From Salipiger pentaromativorans (lineage in GTDB: Bacteria > Pseudomonadota > Alphaproteobacteria > Rhodobacterales > Rhodobacteraceae): a DNA stretch of 43,703 nt. The DNA lies in the NCBI RefSeq assembly GCF_024721115.1, contig NZ_JAMDHK010000026.1:1-43703 (forward strand), in the 5' to 3' direction. A program made the position numbers and the translations under genes. Below the pieces are notes generated by a model that was given only the letters and a program-made list of their open reading frames with translations, was not told the DNA's origin and did no database searches. Below are positions 17,354-26,234 of this stretch, piece after piece (the first letter of the stretch is position 1; every line of letters begins with the position of its first letter).

Positions 17354-18745
17354 ATGCCGGACCTTTCCCGCAACCGCTATCTCGATGCCCCCCTTGCGGG
17401 GCTCTACGCCCGAACCGCCCTGCCGATCATCTTCGTGATGGGCATGAACGGGCTGCTGACCGTCGTCGATGCGGTCTTTCTGGGGCATTATGTCGGCCCG
17501 CAGGCGCTGGCCGCCGTGACGCTGGCCTTTCCGCTCTACATGCTGATCGTCGCCCTTTCCACGCTGGTCGCCGGGGGTATGTCGAGCCTGCTGGCGCGTC
17601 ATCTGGGGGCCCGGCAGCTCGATGCGGCACGGCGTCTCTATGCCAGCGCCCATTGGCTGGCGCTGGCGGCGGGCGCGGCACTGATCGTGTTCTATGCCCT
17701 TTCCGGCGGCGCGGTGGTCCGGCTGGCGGCGGGGGGCGATGCGACGCTGGCCGCGATGACGGGCGTCTATCTGCAAATCCTCGTCCTGTTTTCGCCGGTC
17801 TTCTTCGTGCTGTCGGTGAATGCCGACGCGCTGCGCAACGAAGGGCATGTGGGGTTTATGGCGGCGATGAGCCTGCTCGTCTCCTTCGGGAATATCGGGT
17901 TCGATTATCTGCTGATCGGGGTCTTCCGCCTGGGGATCGCGGGCTCGGCCTATGGCACGATTCTGGCGCAGGCCGTGGCGCTGGGCATCGTTCTGGCGTA
18001 TAGCGCCCGGGGCCGCACGCTGCTGACGCCGGGGGTGGTGCTGCGCCACATCAGCGTCGAGGGCTGGGGCGGCATCCTGGCGCTGGGCGCGCCGCAGAGC
18101 CTGAACTTCGTCGGCATCGCGCTGGCCTCGACAGCGCTGCTGACCGCGCTGCAAATGATCGCCAGTCCGGATTACGCGGTGAGCGTGTCGGCCTATGGCA
18201 TCGCCACGCGGGTGATGACCTTTGCCTTCCTGCCGCTGCTGGGGCTGTCGCAGGCGATGCAGACGATCACCGGCAACAACCACGGGGCGGGTCTCTGGCG
18301 GCGCCGAGACGGCAGTTTCCGCGTCGCTGCGGGGGCGGCGCTGGTCTTTTGCGCCGGCGCGCAGGCGGTGGTGACCCTGTTCGCGCCGCAGATCGGCCAG
18401 GCCTTCGTTGCGGATCCGCTGGTGGTGGCCAAGGTCGGGGTCATCCTGCCGGCGATGGTGGCGCTCTTCGTGCTTTCCGGGCCGCAGATGATGGTCTCGG
18501 CGCATTTCCAGGCGATCGGAGACGCGCCGCGGGCGGCGGTGCTGGGGCTGGCGAAACCCTATCTGTTCATCCTGCCGCTGACCTTCCTCTTGCCGCTGAG
18601 CTTCGGGGAACCGGCCATCTGGTGGACGGGCCCCTGCGCCGAACTGCTGCTGCTGGGCCTGACGGCGCTTGTCCTGTCGCGGCGCGCAAGGCGGCACGCG
18701 CTGCGCTGGGGTCTGTTCGACACGTCGGCGGGAGGCGGGGCATGA
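17354..18745 (+). CDS. MATE-family efflux transporter
   Basis: This 463-residue inner-membrane protein has about twelve hydrophobic segments in two homologous halves and belongs to the multidrug and toxin extrusion family, which exports organic compounds using a Na+ or H+ gradient. Family features include LPIIFVMGMNGLLTVVDAVFLGHYVGPQALAAVTLAFP in helices 1 and 2, NADALRNEGH, and LGLSQAMQTITGNNHGAG in the second half. The start follows AGGAG (17341-17345). The stop overlaps the following small gene by ATGA, so the two are co-translated. Substrate is not evident. Confidence 0.9.
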   Translation: MPDLSRNRYLDAPLAGLYARTALPIIFVMGMNGLLTVVDAVFLGHYVGPQALAAVTLAFPLYMLIVALSTLVAGGMSSLLARHLGARQLDAARRLYASAHWLALAAGAALIVFYALSGGAVVRLAAGGDATLAAMTGVYLQILVLFSPVFFVLSVNADALRNEGHVGFMAAMSLLVSFGNIGFDYLLIGVFRLGIAGSAYGTILAQAVALGIVLAYSARGRTLLTPGVVLRHISVEGWGGILALGAPQSLNFVGIALASTALLTALQMIASPDYAVSVSAYGIATRVMTFAFLPLLGLSQAMQTITGNNHGAGLWRRRDGSFRVAAGAALVFCAGAQAVVTLFAPQIGQAFVADPLVVAKVGVILPAMVALFVLSGPQMMVSAHFQAIGDAPRAAVLGLAKPYLFILPLTFLLPLSFGEPAIWWTGPCAELLLLGLTALVLSRRARRHALRWGLFDTSAGGGA

Positions 18746-19170
18746 CACCGGCGCGTCCCACGCTCGAAACGGTCAAGGCCGAGGCGCGGCTTCTGCGCGC
18801 GGAGATGAAGGCGCAGGGCATCGACATCGGCCATGGCCAGGCGCTGGAAGAGATCGCCCGCCGCCATGGCGCGCGCGACTGGAACGCCCTGCGCGCCGTC
18901 CTCGGCGACAGCCCGCCCGACGGCTTCGTGCCGGGCGGGCGCGTGCGGGGCCGCTACCTCTCTCACCCGTTCGAGGCGACGGTGGTGAGCGTCGAAATGC
19001 TCCGGCCCGGCTGGTATCGGCTCGAGCTGTCGCTGGACGTGCCGGTGGATGTGGTCGCCTCGTCGCGGTTTTCCAGCCTGCGCAAGCGGATCCGGGGAAC
19101 GGTCGGACCCAGGGGGCATTCGCGGGAATGCACCTCGGACGGGCGCCCGCATCTCGAAATCGACCGGTGA
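18742..19170 (+). CDS. Glyoxalase-superfamily small protein
   Basis: This 142-residue protein begins at the ATGA overlap with the MATE gene. Its N-terminal half (LRAEMKAQGIDIGHGQALEEIARRHGARDWNALRA, about 17-51) is the small helical module known from the C-terminal part of many glyoxalase-superfamily (bleomycin-resistance-like) proteins. The second half (VRGRYLSHPFEATVV to the end) is a short beta-rich domain that I do not recognise. There is no signal peptide or membrane segment. Being coupled to an exporter suggests a role in binding or detoxifying a compound the exporter removes, but this is inference. Confidence 0.72.
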   Translation: MTPARPTLETVKAEARLLRAEMKAQGIDIGHGQALEEIARRHGARDWNALRAVLGDSPPDGFVPGGRVRGRYLSHPFEATVVSVEMLRPGWYRLELSLDVPVDVVASSRFSSLRKRIRGTVGPRGHSRECTSDGRPHLEIDR

Positions 19171-19177
19171 TGTCGGC

Positions 19178-19843
19178 CTAGGGTCCGGGTGCCTCGGGCG
19201 CCCAACCCGCCTCGGTGCGGCGCAGCAGCGGGGTGTCGAAGACGCCTTCGACAGGAGCGCTGGCAAGACCCTCCCGCCAGCGCGCGGTCTGGCGCATCGC
19301 GACGCCCATCACCACCGGCTGCAAACCGGTCAGCGCCAGCAACGCCAGCCCCGCCCGCATCGACGCACCGGAGCTGACCACATCGTCGATCAGCGCGATC
19401 CGGGCACCGTCGAGCAGCGGGATCATGCGCGGGTCGAGATACAGTCGTTTCTGCGCCCCCGGGCTGGTGATCGAGCTGAGCGGCACCGACAGGGCCTCGT
19501 CGTACCAGAACTTGCGCGAGGTCCCGAGCGGGATCATCCTCGCATGCCCCAGCCGCGCGGCCACCGCGCGGGCCAGGCCCAGCCCGAGTGTGGGCAGGCC
19601 GATCACGACATCCGGTGCATGGGGCGCGAGCCTTGTTGCGAGATGGTCCGCCAGAGCGTCCTCGACCTCAAAGCTCGCTTGATTCAGGATCAGCGAGGCA
19701 ATGCCGGTGCCACTGTCGCCCAGCGGCCGGATCGGCAGCCAGAGCACCCGCCCGTCGGGCAGAGAGGCCGGAAACCGGTGGTGCCAGGGCGGCGGCGGCG
19801 GCGGGCCGGGCTGGAAATCCTGCCAGAAATGATGAGGCTGCAT
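19178..19843 (-). CDS. Phosphoribosyltransferase-domain protein
   Basis: This 221-residue protein has the type-I phosphoribosyltransferase PRPP loop in ALIDDVVSSGASM (preceded by DGARI) and an upstream VVIGLPTLGLGLA block that fits the fold. It resembles the adenine/orotate or ComF-like PRTases, but the nucleobase specificity hood is not recognisable. Near the N-terminus there is a six-proline run (14-19), which usually requires elongation factor P for translation. The start at 19843 has only a weak ribosome site. It is divergent from the M20 amidohydrolase and close to a purine salvage operon; a role in base salvage is plausible but unproven. Confidence 0.78.
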   Translation of the reverse strand: MQPHHFWQDFQPGPPPPPPWHHRFPASLPDGRVLWLPIRPLGDSGTGIASLILNQASFEVEDALADHLATRLAPHAPDVVIGLPTLGLGLARAVAARLGHARMIPLGTSRKFWYDEALSVPLSSITSPGAQKRLYLDPRMIPLLDGARIALIDDVVSSGASMRAGLALLALTGLQPVVMGVAMRQTARWREGLASAPVEGVFDTPLLRRTEAGWAPEAPGP

Positions 19844-19879
19844 TCTTACGTCTTTTCAAGAGGCTAGGCTGAGGCTAGC

Positions 19880-21169
19880 ATGGTGCCCATGATGATGCCA
19901 CCCGATTTCGATCTTGCCGCCCTGACCGCGCTGCGCCGCGATCTGCACGCCCATCCCGAACTTGGCTTCGAGGAGCACCGCACCGCCGCGCTGGTGGCCG
20001 AGCGCCTGCGCGCGCTGGGCTACGAGACCGAGACCGGCATTGCCGGCACCGGCGTCGTCGGCACGCTGCGCGGCGGCGGCAAGGCGGTGGGGCTGCGCGC
20101 CGATATGGATGCGCTGGCGATGCCCGAGACCTCGGGGCGCGACTGGGCGTCAACCGTGCCGGGCAAGATGCATGCCTGCGGCCATGACGGCCATACCTCG
20201 ATGCTGCTCGGCGCGGCGGAGGTGCTGGCCAAGGCGCCGCCCGAGGGCGTGACGGTGCATCTGATCTTCCAGCCCGCCGAAGAGGGGCGCGGCGGGGCGA
20301 AGGCCATGGTCGAGGCGGGGCTTTTCGCGCGTTATCCCTGCGACATGGTTTTCGGGCTGCACAATATGCCGGGGCTTGCGGTCGATGAGATGGCGGTGGT
20401 GGCCGGGCCGCAGCTTGCCAGTTCCGACAGCTGGACGTTGCGGCTGGTGGGCGAGGGCACCCATGGTGCCAAGCCGCATCTGGGCCGCGATCCGCTGCCG
20501 GCGGCGGGGCAGTTCCTTGCCAGCCTGCAAACGGTGACCGGGCGCATCGTCGATCCGTTGCAGCCGGCGGTGGTGAGCGCCTGCTCGGTGCAGGCGGGCG
20601 ATCCGCGCGCGCTGAACGTGATCCCCGATGTCGTCGAGATCGGCGGCACCGCGCGGGCCTATACCGAAGAGGTGCGCGGCCAGCTCGAAGCGGGCATCGG
20701 ACGGCTGGCGCGCGGCATCGCCGAGGCGCATGGGCTGGAGGCGGAGTATACGTTCATCCGCCGCATCCCGCCGGTGGTGAACGACCCGGGGGCGACCGAG
20801 GTGGCGCTGGCCGCCGCGCAGCGGGTGTCGGGCAATGTGCGCACGGTGTTTCCGCCCTCCACGGCGGGCGACGATTTTGCGTTTTTCGGTCAGGCGGCGC
20901 CGGGGGCCTATGTCTGGCTCGGCAACGGGCCGGCGCGCGACGGCGCGCTGCACCATAATACCGGCTACGATTTCAACGACGCGGCGCTGCCCACCGGCGT
21001 GGCGTTCTGGGTGGAACTGGTGCGCGAGGCGGCGCGGCTGAGCGCTCAGCCCAGCACCGGCGAGGCCAGCAGCTTGCCCGCCTGCGGGTCGGCAATGCCG
21101 AGATCGGTCTGGTGCGGGCCCTTGTTGCAGGCCAGTGTCGCGCCCACCAGCGCCTTGAAGACCAGATAG
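19880..21169 (+). CDS. M20-family amidohydrolase (hippurate hydrolase-like)
   Basis: This 429-residue protein is an M20 amidohydrolase of the hippurate hydrolase/HipO type, which cleaves N-acyl amino acid or related amide bonds. It has LRRDLHAHPELGFEEHRTA, RADMDALAM, KMHACGHDGHT with the metal ligands, FQPAEEGRGGAKAM and STAGDDFAFFGQAAPGAYVWLGN. The family normally ends near FWVELVREAARL (about residue 386). Here an extra tail of about 42 residues continues on the strand opposite the end of the adenine deaminase gene, 124 bp of overlap. A TGA at 21039-21041 lies in the next frame, just where the family end is expected. Either a one-base change removed the original stop or the tail is genuine. 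Confidence 0.88.
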   Translation: MVPMMMPPDFDLAALTALRRDLHAHPELGFEEHRTAALVAERLRALGYETETGIAGTGVVGTLRGGGKAVGLRADMDALAMPETSGRDWASTVPGKMHACGHDGHTSMLLGAAEVLAKAPPEGVTVHLIFQPAEEGRGGAKAMVEAGLFARYPCDMVFGLHNMPGLAVDEMAVVAGPQLASSDSWTLRLVGEGTHGAKPHLGRDPLPAAGQFLASLQTVTGRIVDPLQPAVVSACSVQAGDPRALNVIPDVVEIGGTARAYTEEVRGQLEAGIGRLARGIAEAHGLEAEYTFIRRIPPVVNDPGATEVALAAAQRVSGNVRTVFPPSTAGDDFAFFGQAAPGAYVWLGNGPARDGALHHNTGYDFNDAALPTGVAFWVELVREAARLSAQPSTGEASSLPACGSAMPRSVWCGPLLQASVAPTSALKTR

Positions 21170-22800
21170 GGCGGCTGCCAGTCGACCACCTTGTCCATGG
21201 CCTTTCGCAGCGCGATCAGCCCCTCGGCCACCTCGTCCAGCGGCGCGTCGGAGACCAGCCCCGCCACCGGCAGCGGCAGCAGCGCCGTGACCGCGCCGTT
21301 CTGCGCCACGGCCATGCCGCCTCCGCAGGCGATGAGCGCATTTGCGGCGGCGGCCATGTCGCGCGGATCGGCGCCGAAGACCGTGAGGTTGTGGCTGTCA
21401 TGGCTGACGGTGGTGGCAAAGGCGCCGCGCCAGTCGCCCCAGCCGGTCAGCAGCCCGACCTTGGGCGTGGGATCGGCATTCCCGTGACGATGCAGCACGG
21501 CGATCCGCGTGGCGCCCTGCGGCAGCACGACCTTGCCTGCGTGTACCGGTGCTGCGATCTCTCCCCATTGGGTAAAGCGCGGTCGGTCGATGGTGGCGAG
21601 CCGCGTCTCGGCGCCCTCCGCCGCGATCTCGAAATCCTCCGGCGTGACGGGCGACAGCCGCATGCTGCCGCGCAGCCGTTCGGGCAGCGGCAGGGGCGCG
21701 GTGGGGGCAGGGGCGGTGCCGTTGAACAGCACATGTTCGGCGCGGAAATCCTCCAGCGAGCGGGTCAGCACCAGATCGGCACGCTTGCCCGGCGCCACGC
21801 GCCCCAGGTCATGCCGGCCCAGCCGCAGCGCCGCGTTCAGGGTCGCGGCCTGAAGCGCTCGAATCGGCTGCCAGCCATAGCGGATCATCCGCCGCAGCAT
21901 ATCGTCGAGCCCGCCGTCCCGCGCCAGATCGTCGGGGAAGGTGTCGTCGGTGCAGAGCGTCAGCGTCGGCGGGCAGTGCGGCAGGCCCGCCAGTCGCGTC
22001 GCGATCTCCGGCAGCAGGTGATCGTGCGAGCCGCGCAGTTCGATCCACAGCCCGGCGCGCAGCTTTTCCATCAGGTCGTCGGCAGAGGTCAGCTCGTGAT
22101 CCGACGAGATCCCCGCCGCGACAAAGGCCTGAAGCTCGGCCCCGGTCAGCCCGCGCGCATGGCCGCAGAGCGGTTTGCCCGAGGCCAGCGCCGCCTGGAG
22201 GATCCCGCGCATCCGGGGTGCGCGCGCGATCACCGCGCCCATATCCATGACCTCGGCCAGCCCATGCATGTCGGGCCGGTCGATCAGCGCGCCGATGGTG
22301 GTGCCGTCGAAATCCGCCCCCGCCGTCTCGTAGCCGGGCGCCGAGGGCACGCAGGAGGGCACCAGCGGCAGGATGCGGGCGCTGGCATTGGCGGCGGCGC
22401 TCGCCGCATAGTCCAACCCCTCGACGCCGGCGACATTGGCGAATTCATGCGGATCCCAGACCAGCGTCGTCACCCCGCGCGGCAGCACATGGGCGGCATA
22501 GGTCTCGGGCGTGACCATGGAGCTTTCCACATGCATATGCGCGTCGATCAGCCCCGGCGCGACGATCATGCCGCGTGCGTCAAGCGTCTGTGCCGCATCC
22601 GCCCGCGTGCCGGGCGCGTGGACCGAGGCGATGAGCGCGCCGGTGATGCCGATATCCGCCGCTCGGATCTCTCCCAGCGCGGTATCGGCGACCTTTCCGC
22701 CGAGGATCAGCAGATCGAAGGGCGTGTCTCCGCGTGCGGCGGCGATGGCGCGGTCGCGCAGCGCGGCAGCGTTGAGATCCTGCGGTTCGGAAAGGCTCAT
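21046..22800 (-). CDS. ade: Adenine deaminase
   Basis: Adenine deaminase converts adenine to hypoxanthine and ammonia in purine salvage. The 584-residue protein shows the Ade signature residues: DAHMHVESSM (His88, His90, Glu92), WDPHEFANVAG (His118 within it), GHARGLTGAELQAF, SSDHELT, and TLCTDDTFPDDL with the catalytic Asp pair. The C-terminal part contains SHDSHNLTVFGAD and a CGGGMAVAQNG block of the family. The start at 22800 overlaps the stop of the nucleoside hydrolase gene by ATGA; longer frames upstream run through that gene. It is the last gene of a seven-gene operon. Confidence 0.95.
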   Translation of the reverse strand: MSLSEPQDLNAAALRDRAIAAARGDTPFDLLILGGKVADTALGEIRAADIGITGALIASVHAPGTRADAAQTLDARGMIVAPGLIDAHMHVESSMVTPETYAAHVLPRGVTTLVWDPHEFANVAGVEGLDYAASAAANASARILPLVPSCVPSAPGYETAGADFDGTTIGALIDRPDMHGLAEVMDMGAVIARAPRMRGILQAALASGKPLCGHARGLTGAELQAFVAAGISSDHELTSADDLMEKLRAGLWIELRGSHDHLLPEIATRLAGLPHCPPTLTLCTDDTFPDDLARDGGLDDMLRRMIRYGWQPIRALQAATLNAALRLGRHDLGRVAPGKRADLVLTRSLEDFRAEHVLFNGTAPAPTAPLPLPERLRGSMRLSPVTPEDFEIAAEGAETRLATIDRPRFTQWGEIAAPVHAGKVVLPQGATRIAVLHRHGNADPTPKVGLLTGWGDWRGAFATTVSHDSHNLTVFGADPRDMAAAANALIACGGGMAVAQNGAVTALLPLPVAGLVSDAPLDEVAEGLIALRKAMDKVVDWQPPYLVFKALVGATLACNKGPHQTDLGIADPQAGKLLASPVLG

Positions 22801-23678
22801 GACGGATCCCTCAGGGCGGAGAGGCAGAGGTCGCGCACCGCTTCCGCGTCGAGATCGGAGACGATCTGCCAGGGCGTGCCTGTGGCGGGGGCGACGCGGG
22901 TCTGGCCCCGGCGCTCGGGGTCGGCGAGCTCGGTCGTCAGCTCGACAGGGCTCAGGGTGAAGAGCTCTGGCGCGCGCAGCAGTGCTGCGGCAACCGGATC
23001 GTAGAGCGCCATGCCGGGGCGGCCCCGGCTGAGTCCGATATCGAGATAGCCGCCCATCAGGTCGTGCAGGATCGGCGGCAGCGGCGCGAGGTCGGGCTCG
23101 GTTACCTGCACCTTGCGGCAGGCTTCGAGATCGACCATCACCATCGGCACCTCGCGGGCGAGCAGCAGCGCCAGCGCTTCCGGATCGGCGATGGCGTTGA
23201 ACTCGGCATAGGGCGTGTGGTTGCCGCGCCCGACCGAGCCGCCCATCCAGACGATGCGGCCGATGCGGGGCAGCAGGTCGGGTCGGGCCAGCGCCAGATT
23301 GGCGAGATTGGTCAGCGGCCCCAGCGCCAGGATCTGTGCCGCCTCGCGCCGTTCCAGCCAGGCGGCAAGCCCGGTCAGGGCGCGGGTCAGCGAACGGTCC
23401 ACGGCACGGGGCAGGCGCAGCCCGCGGCTTGGCTGGCCGCTGGGGCCGAGGATCCGCGCGGCGGTCTCGACCGTGCCGCAAAGCGCGCGGTCGGCGCCTT
23501 CGGTCACCGGGAAAGTCCAGCCATAGGCCACTGCGGCATCGAGCGCATTGGCCCGCACCGTGGCCAGCTCGGCGCAGCCGAAGACCAGCGACATGCCGTC
23601 GATGGGCAGCGTGCGGTCGAGCATCAGCACCGCAAAGAGGTCATCGACCCCCATATCGGTGTCGATCCAGATCCCCAT
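22797..23678 (-). CDS. Nucleoside hydrolase, purine-type candidate
   Basis: This 293-residue protein splits ribonucleosides into base and ribose. Calcium-binding residues are seen in DTDMGVDD (6-13) and Asp227; GPLTNLA and YAEFNAIADPEA (157-168) are further family motifs. In the inosine-uridine type, the residue before the last calcium Asp is the catalytic His (HDP); here it is Tyr226 (YDP). The trypanosomal purine-specific IAG enzymes have an aromatic Trp at this place, so a purine preference is suggested. The gene overlaps both its neighbours (ATPase and ade) by a few bases. Together with ade it would turn adenosine into adenine and then hypoxanthine. Confidence 0.9.
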   Translation of the reverse strand: MGIWIDTDMGVDDLFAVLMLDRTLPIDGMSLVFGCAELATVRANALDAAVAYGWTFPVTEGADRALCGTVETAARILGPSGQPSRGLRLPRAVDRSLTRALTGLAAWLERREAAQILALGPLTNLANLALARPDLLPRIGRIVWMGGSVGRGNHTPYAEFNAIADPEALALLLAREVPMVMVDLEACRKVQVTEPDLAPLPPILHDLMGGYLDIGLSRGRPGMALYDPVAAALLRAPELFTLSPVELTTELADPERRGQTRVAPATGTPWQIVSDLDAEAVRDLCLSALRDPS

Positions 23679-24637
23679 CAGTCGAGCCGCGCCAGATGCG
23701 CGGCGCGCTCGCGCGGCAGGTCGAAGGCGACGCTCTGGCCGATCTCCAGCGGCGCGGCGCCGGCGGGGGTGTCGGCCTTGATCGTGCCGAGCGGGCTTTC
23801 GAGGATATATTCACGCCGCTCGCCGGCAAAGGCGGTGCCGCGCACCGTGCCCTCGTTGGGGCCGCTGCCCAGCACCACCGCGCCGGGGCGCCAGGCCAGA
23901 CCACCGCCGGCGCCATCGGGCAGGATCGTCTCGAAGCCGACGAAATCGGCGGCAAAGCCCGAGACCGGCGCGGAATAGATCTCTTCCGGCGTGCCCATCT
24001 GCTCGATGGCGCCGTTGCGCATCAGCACGATGCGGTCGGCCAGCGCCAGCGCCTCGGCCTGATCGTGGGTGACGAAGACCATGGTGATCCCGGTTTCCTT
24101 CTGCACCCGTTGCAGCTCCATCCGCATTTCCAGCCGTAGCCGCGCGTCGAGATTGGAGAGTGGCTCGTCGAGCAGCAGCACCTTGGGCTCCATCACCAGG
24201 CTGCGGGCCAGCGCCACCCGCTGCTGCTGCCCGCCCGAGAGATCGCGCGGCGCGCGGTCGGCGAAATCCGACAGCCCGACGGTGGCCAGCCCGTCGCGCA
24301 CCTTGGCGTCGAGATCGGGCGCGGATTTCAGCCGCAGCCCGAAGGCCACGTTCTCGTAGACCGTCAGATGCGGGAACAGCGCGTAGCTCTGGAACACCAG
24401 CCCGATCTCGCGTTTCGAGGGCGGCAGGCGGGTGACGTCGCGGCCGTCGATCACGATGCGCCCGGCCTTCGGCGTCATCAGCCCGGCAATGGCGCGCATC
24501 GTGGTGGATTTGCCGCAGCCCGAGGGGCCGAGCAGCGCGATCAGTTCTCCCTTGGCAATCGACAGGTCGAGCCCCTCGACGGCAACGGTTTTCCCATAGG
24601 CGAGGGTCAGACCCTCGAGCGAGACGTAGTCAGACAT
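23678..24637 (-). CDS. ABC transporter ATP-binding protein, PotA-like
   Basis: This is the ATPase of a spermidine/putrescine-family (Pot type) importer. The 319-residue protein has Walker A GPSGCGKST (37-45), LSGGQQQRVALARSL, Walker B KVLLLDEPLSNLDA and the H-loop FVTHDQAEA, then a C-terminal TOBE regulatory region with GTPEEIYSAPVSGFAADFVG. The start at 24637 (MSDYVSLEGL) gives a normal N-terminus and overlaps the upstream permease by 8 bases. The last stop base also belongs to the nucleoside hydrolase start. Pot-type transporters carry polyamines or many other cations and small molecules; the operon argues for a nucleoside. Confidence 0.92.
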   Translation of the reverse strand: MSDYVSLEGLTLAYGKTVAVEGLDLSIAKGELIALLGPSGCGKSTTMRAIAGLMTPKAGRIVIDGRDVTRLPPSKREIGLVFQSYALFPHLTVYENVAFGLRLKSAPDLDAKVRDGLATVGLSDFADRAPRDLSGGQQQRVALARSLVMEPKVLLLDEPLSNLDARLRLEMRMELQRVQKETGITMVFVTHDQAEALALADRIVLMRNGAIEQMGTPEEIYSAPVSGFAADFVGFETILPDGAGGGLAWRPGAVVLGSGPNEGTVRGTAFAGERREYILESPLGTIKADTPAGAAPLEIGQSVAFDLPRERAAHLARLD

Positions 24638-25406
24638 ATTTCGAGAACCCCAGAAACCGTTCCGCGGCAAGGATGATGCCGATGGAGAGAAAGGCGAGCA
24701 GCGCCGAAAGCGCCGCCACGGACGGATCGTAGTTGATTTCCATATAGGCGATCATGTCGATGGGCAGGGTGCGCACCCCCGGCCCGGACAGGAACAGCGA
24801 CACCGGGACCTGGTTGAAGCTGGTCACGAAGCCGAGGATGAAGGCGGCGAGAATGCCGCCGCGGATGTTCGGCAGCACCACCTTGGTCACCGCCTGCATC
24901 CGCGTGCAGCCGAGGATCAGCGCCGCCTCTTCCATGTCGGTGCGCAGGTTTTCCATCGAGGCCGAGACCACGCGCACCGCATAGGGCAGCACCAGCGCCG
25001 TATGGGCGAGGAACAGCGCCGTCAGCATGCCCAGCCCGGTGGGCAACACCAGATAGCGCAGCAGCGCGAGGCCGACGATGATGCCCGGCACGATGATCGG
25101 CGAGGACACGATGAGCTTTACCGCTTCGGCGCCCGGCACGCGGTAGCGGGTCATGGCGTAGCTGGCCGGAATGCCCAGGGCCAGCGCCGCCAGCGTGCCG
25201 AAGACGGCAAGCCCCATCGACACCGCGAAAGAGGCGCGGAAGCTCTCGATGGTGAAGACCTTGATGAACCATTTGAGCGACAGGCCCTGCGGCGGGAAGG
25301 CCAGCGAATTGCCGGCCGAGAGCGCGGCGGCGATGATGATCAGGAAGGGCCCGATCAGGAAGGTGAGCGTCAGCGTCAGGATGAGCCAGGTGGGCAGGCG
25401 GTTCAT
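24630..25406 (-). CDS. ABC transporter permease, PotC-like
   Basis: This 258-residue inner-membrane protein has six predicted helices and the BPD_transp_1 EAA motif (DMEEAALILGCTRMQAVTKVVLP). It is the PotC-type half of the permease pair. The N-terminal helix and the following segment PPQGLSLKWFIKVFTIESFRASF are typical of this family. It overlaps the PotB-type gene by 4 bases and the ATPase gene by 8. Confidence 0.92.
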   Translation of the reverse strand: MNRLPTWLILTLTLTFLIGPFLIIIAAALSAGNSLAFPPQGLSLKWFIKVFTIESFRASFAVSMGLAVFGTLAALALGIPASYAMTRYRVPGAEAVKLIVSSPIIVPGIIVGLALLRYLVLPTGLGMLTALFLAHTALVLPYAVRVVSASMENLRTDMEEAALILGCTRMQAVTKVVLPNIRGGILAAFILGFVTSFNQVPVSLFLSGPGVRTLPIDMIAYMEINYDPSVAALSALLAFLSIGIILAAERFLGFSKYV

Positions 25407-26230
25407 TTGGCCCTCCGGGCGCTGGCGAGGCGTTTCAGCAGCAGGTTCGCCGAGAAGGCCATGACCATGAGGATCATCGCGATGACGCTGGCCGAGGCAA
25501 AGTCGCTGGCCACGGTGACGCGCTGATACAGCAGCGTCTCCAGCATCAGAACCTTGGAACCGCCGAGGATCGCGGGGGTGATATAGGCGGTCATCGAGCC
25601 GGTGAAGACCAGCGTGCCGCCGACCACCAGCCCTTCGCGGGTGAGCGGCAGGATGACCTTGGCAAAGACCTGGAGCCAGTTGGCGCCCAGCACCCGCGCG
25701 GCGGGCACCGCGTCGCGCGGCATGTTCTCCATCGCCGAGACGAGGCTGATGATCATCAGCGGCAGGAAGAGTTGCAGCAGGCCGATGAACACGGCGGTCT
25801 CGGTGAAGAGCAGCCGCAGCGGCGTGTCGAGCAGGCCCGTCCCCACCAGCATCTGATTCACGAAACCGGTCCGCCCGAGGATCACCAGCCAGGCATAGGT
25901 GCGTGCCACGGGCGAGATCATCAGCGGCAGGGTGACCAGCGCAAAGACCCGGCCCCGGGACGAGGGCGGCAGGCTGACGATGGCAAAGGCGGTGGCATAG
26001 CCGATCACCGCCGACACCCCGGCCACCAGCGCGGCCAACTTCAGCGTGCGCAGGAACACCACGCGGTTGCGCCCGCTGGCGAAGAAATCGGTATAGGCCG
26101 AGAGCGACCAGCCGCCATCGGCTCGGAACCCTTCCGACAGCAGGATGCCCACCGGCAGCAGGAAGAGCGCCGCGGCGAAAATCGCCGCGGGCAAGGCCAG
26201 GGCAAGACCTATGCGTCTGTCCTCGAACAT
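25403..26230 (-). CDS. ABC transporter permease, PotB-like
   Basis: This 275-residue inner-membrane permease has the PotB-type EAA region (MPRDAVPAARVLGANWLQVF then AKVILPLTREG) and the characteristic LPLMISPVARTYAWLVILG stretch in the middle. The first Met starts MFEDRRIGLALALPA at 26230, 4 bases after the stop of the binding-protein gene, so it is co-transcribed. With the PotC-like protein it forms the membrane channel. Confidence 0.92.
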   Translation of the reverse strand: MFEDRRIGLALALPAAIFAAALFLLPVGILLSEGFRADGGWSLSAYTDFFASGRNRVVFLRTLKLAALVAGVSAVIGYATAFAIVSLPPSSRGRVFALVTLPLMISPVARTYAWLVILGRTGFVNQMLVGTGLLDTPLRLLFTETAVFIGLLQLFLPLMIISLVSAMENMPRDAVPAARVLGANWLQVFAKVILPLTREGLVVGGTLVFTGSMTAYITPAILGGSKVLMLETLLYQRVTVASDFASASVIAMILMVMAFSANLLLKRLASARRAK

Positions 26231-26234
26231 GGGA

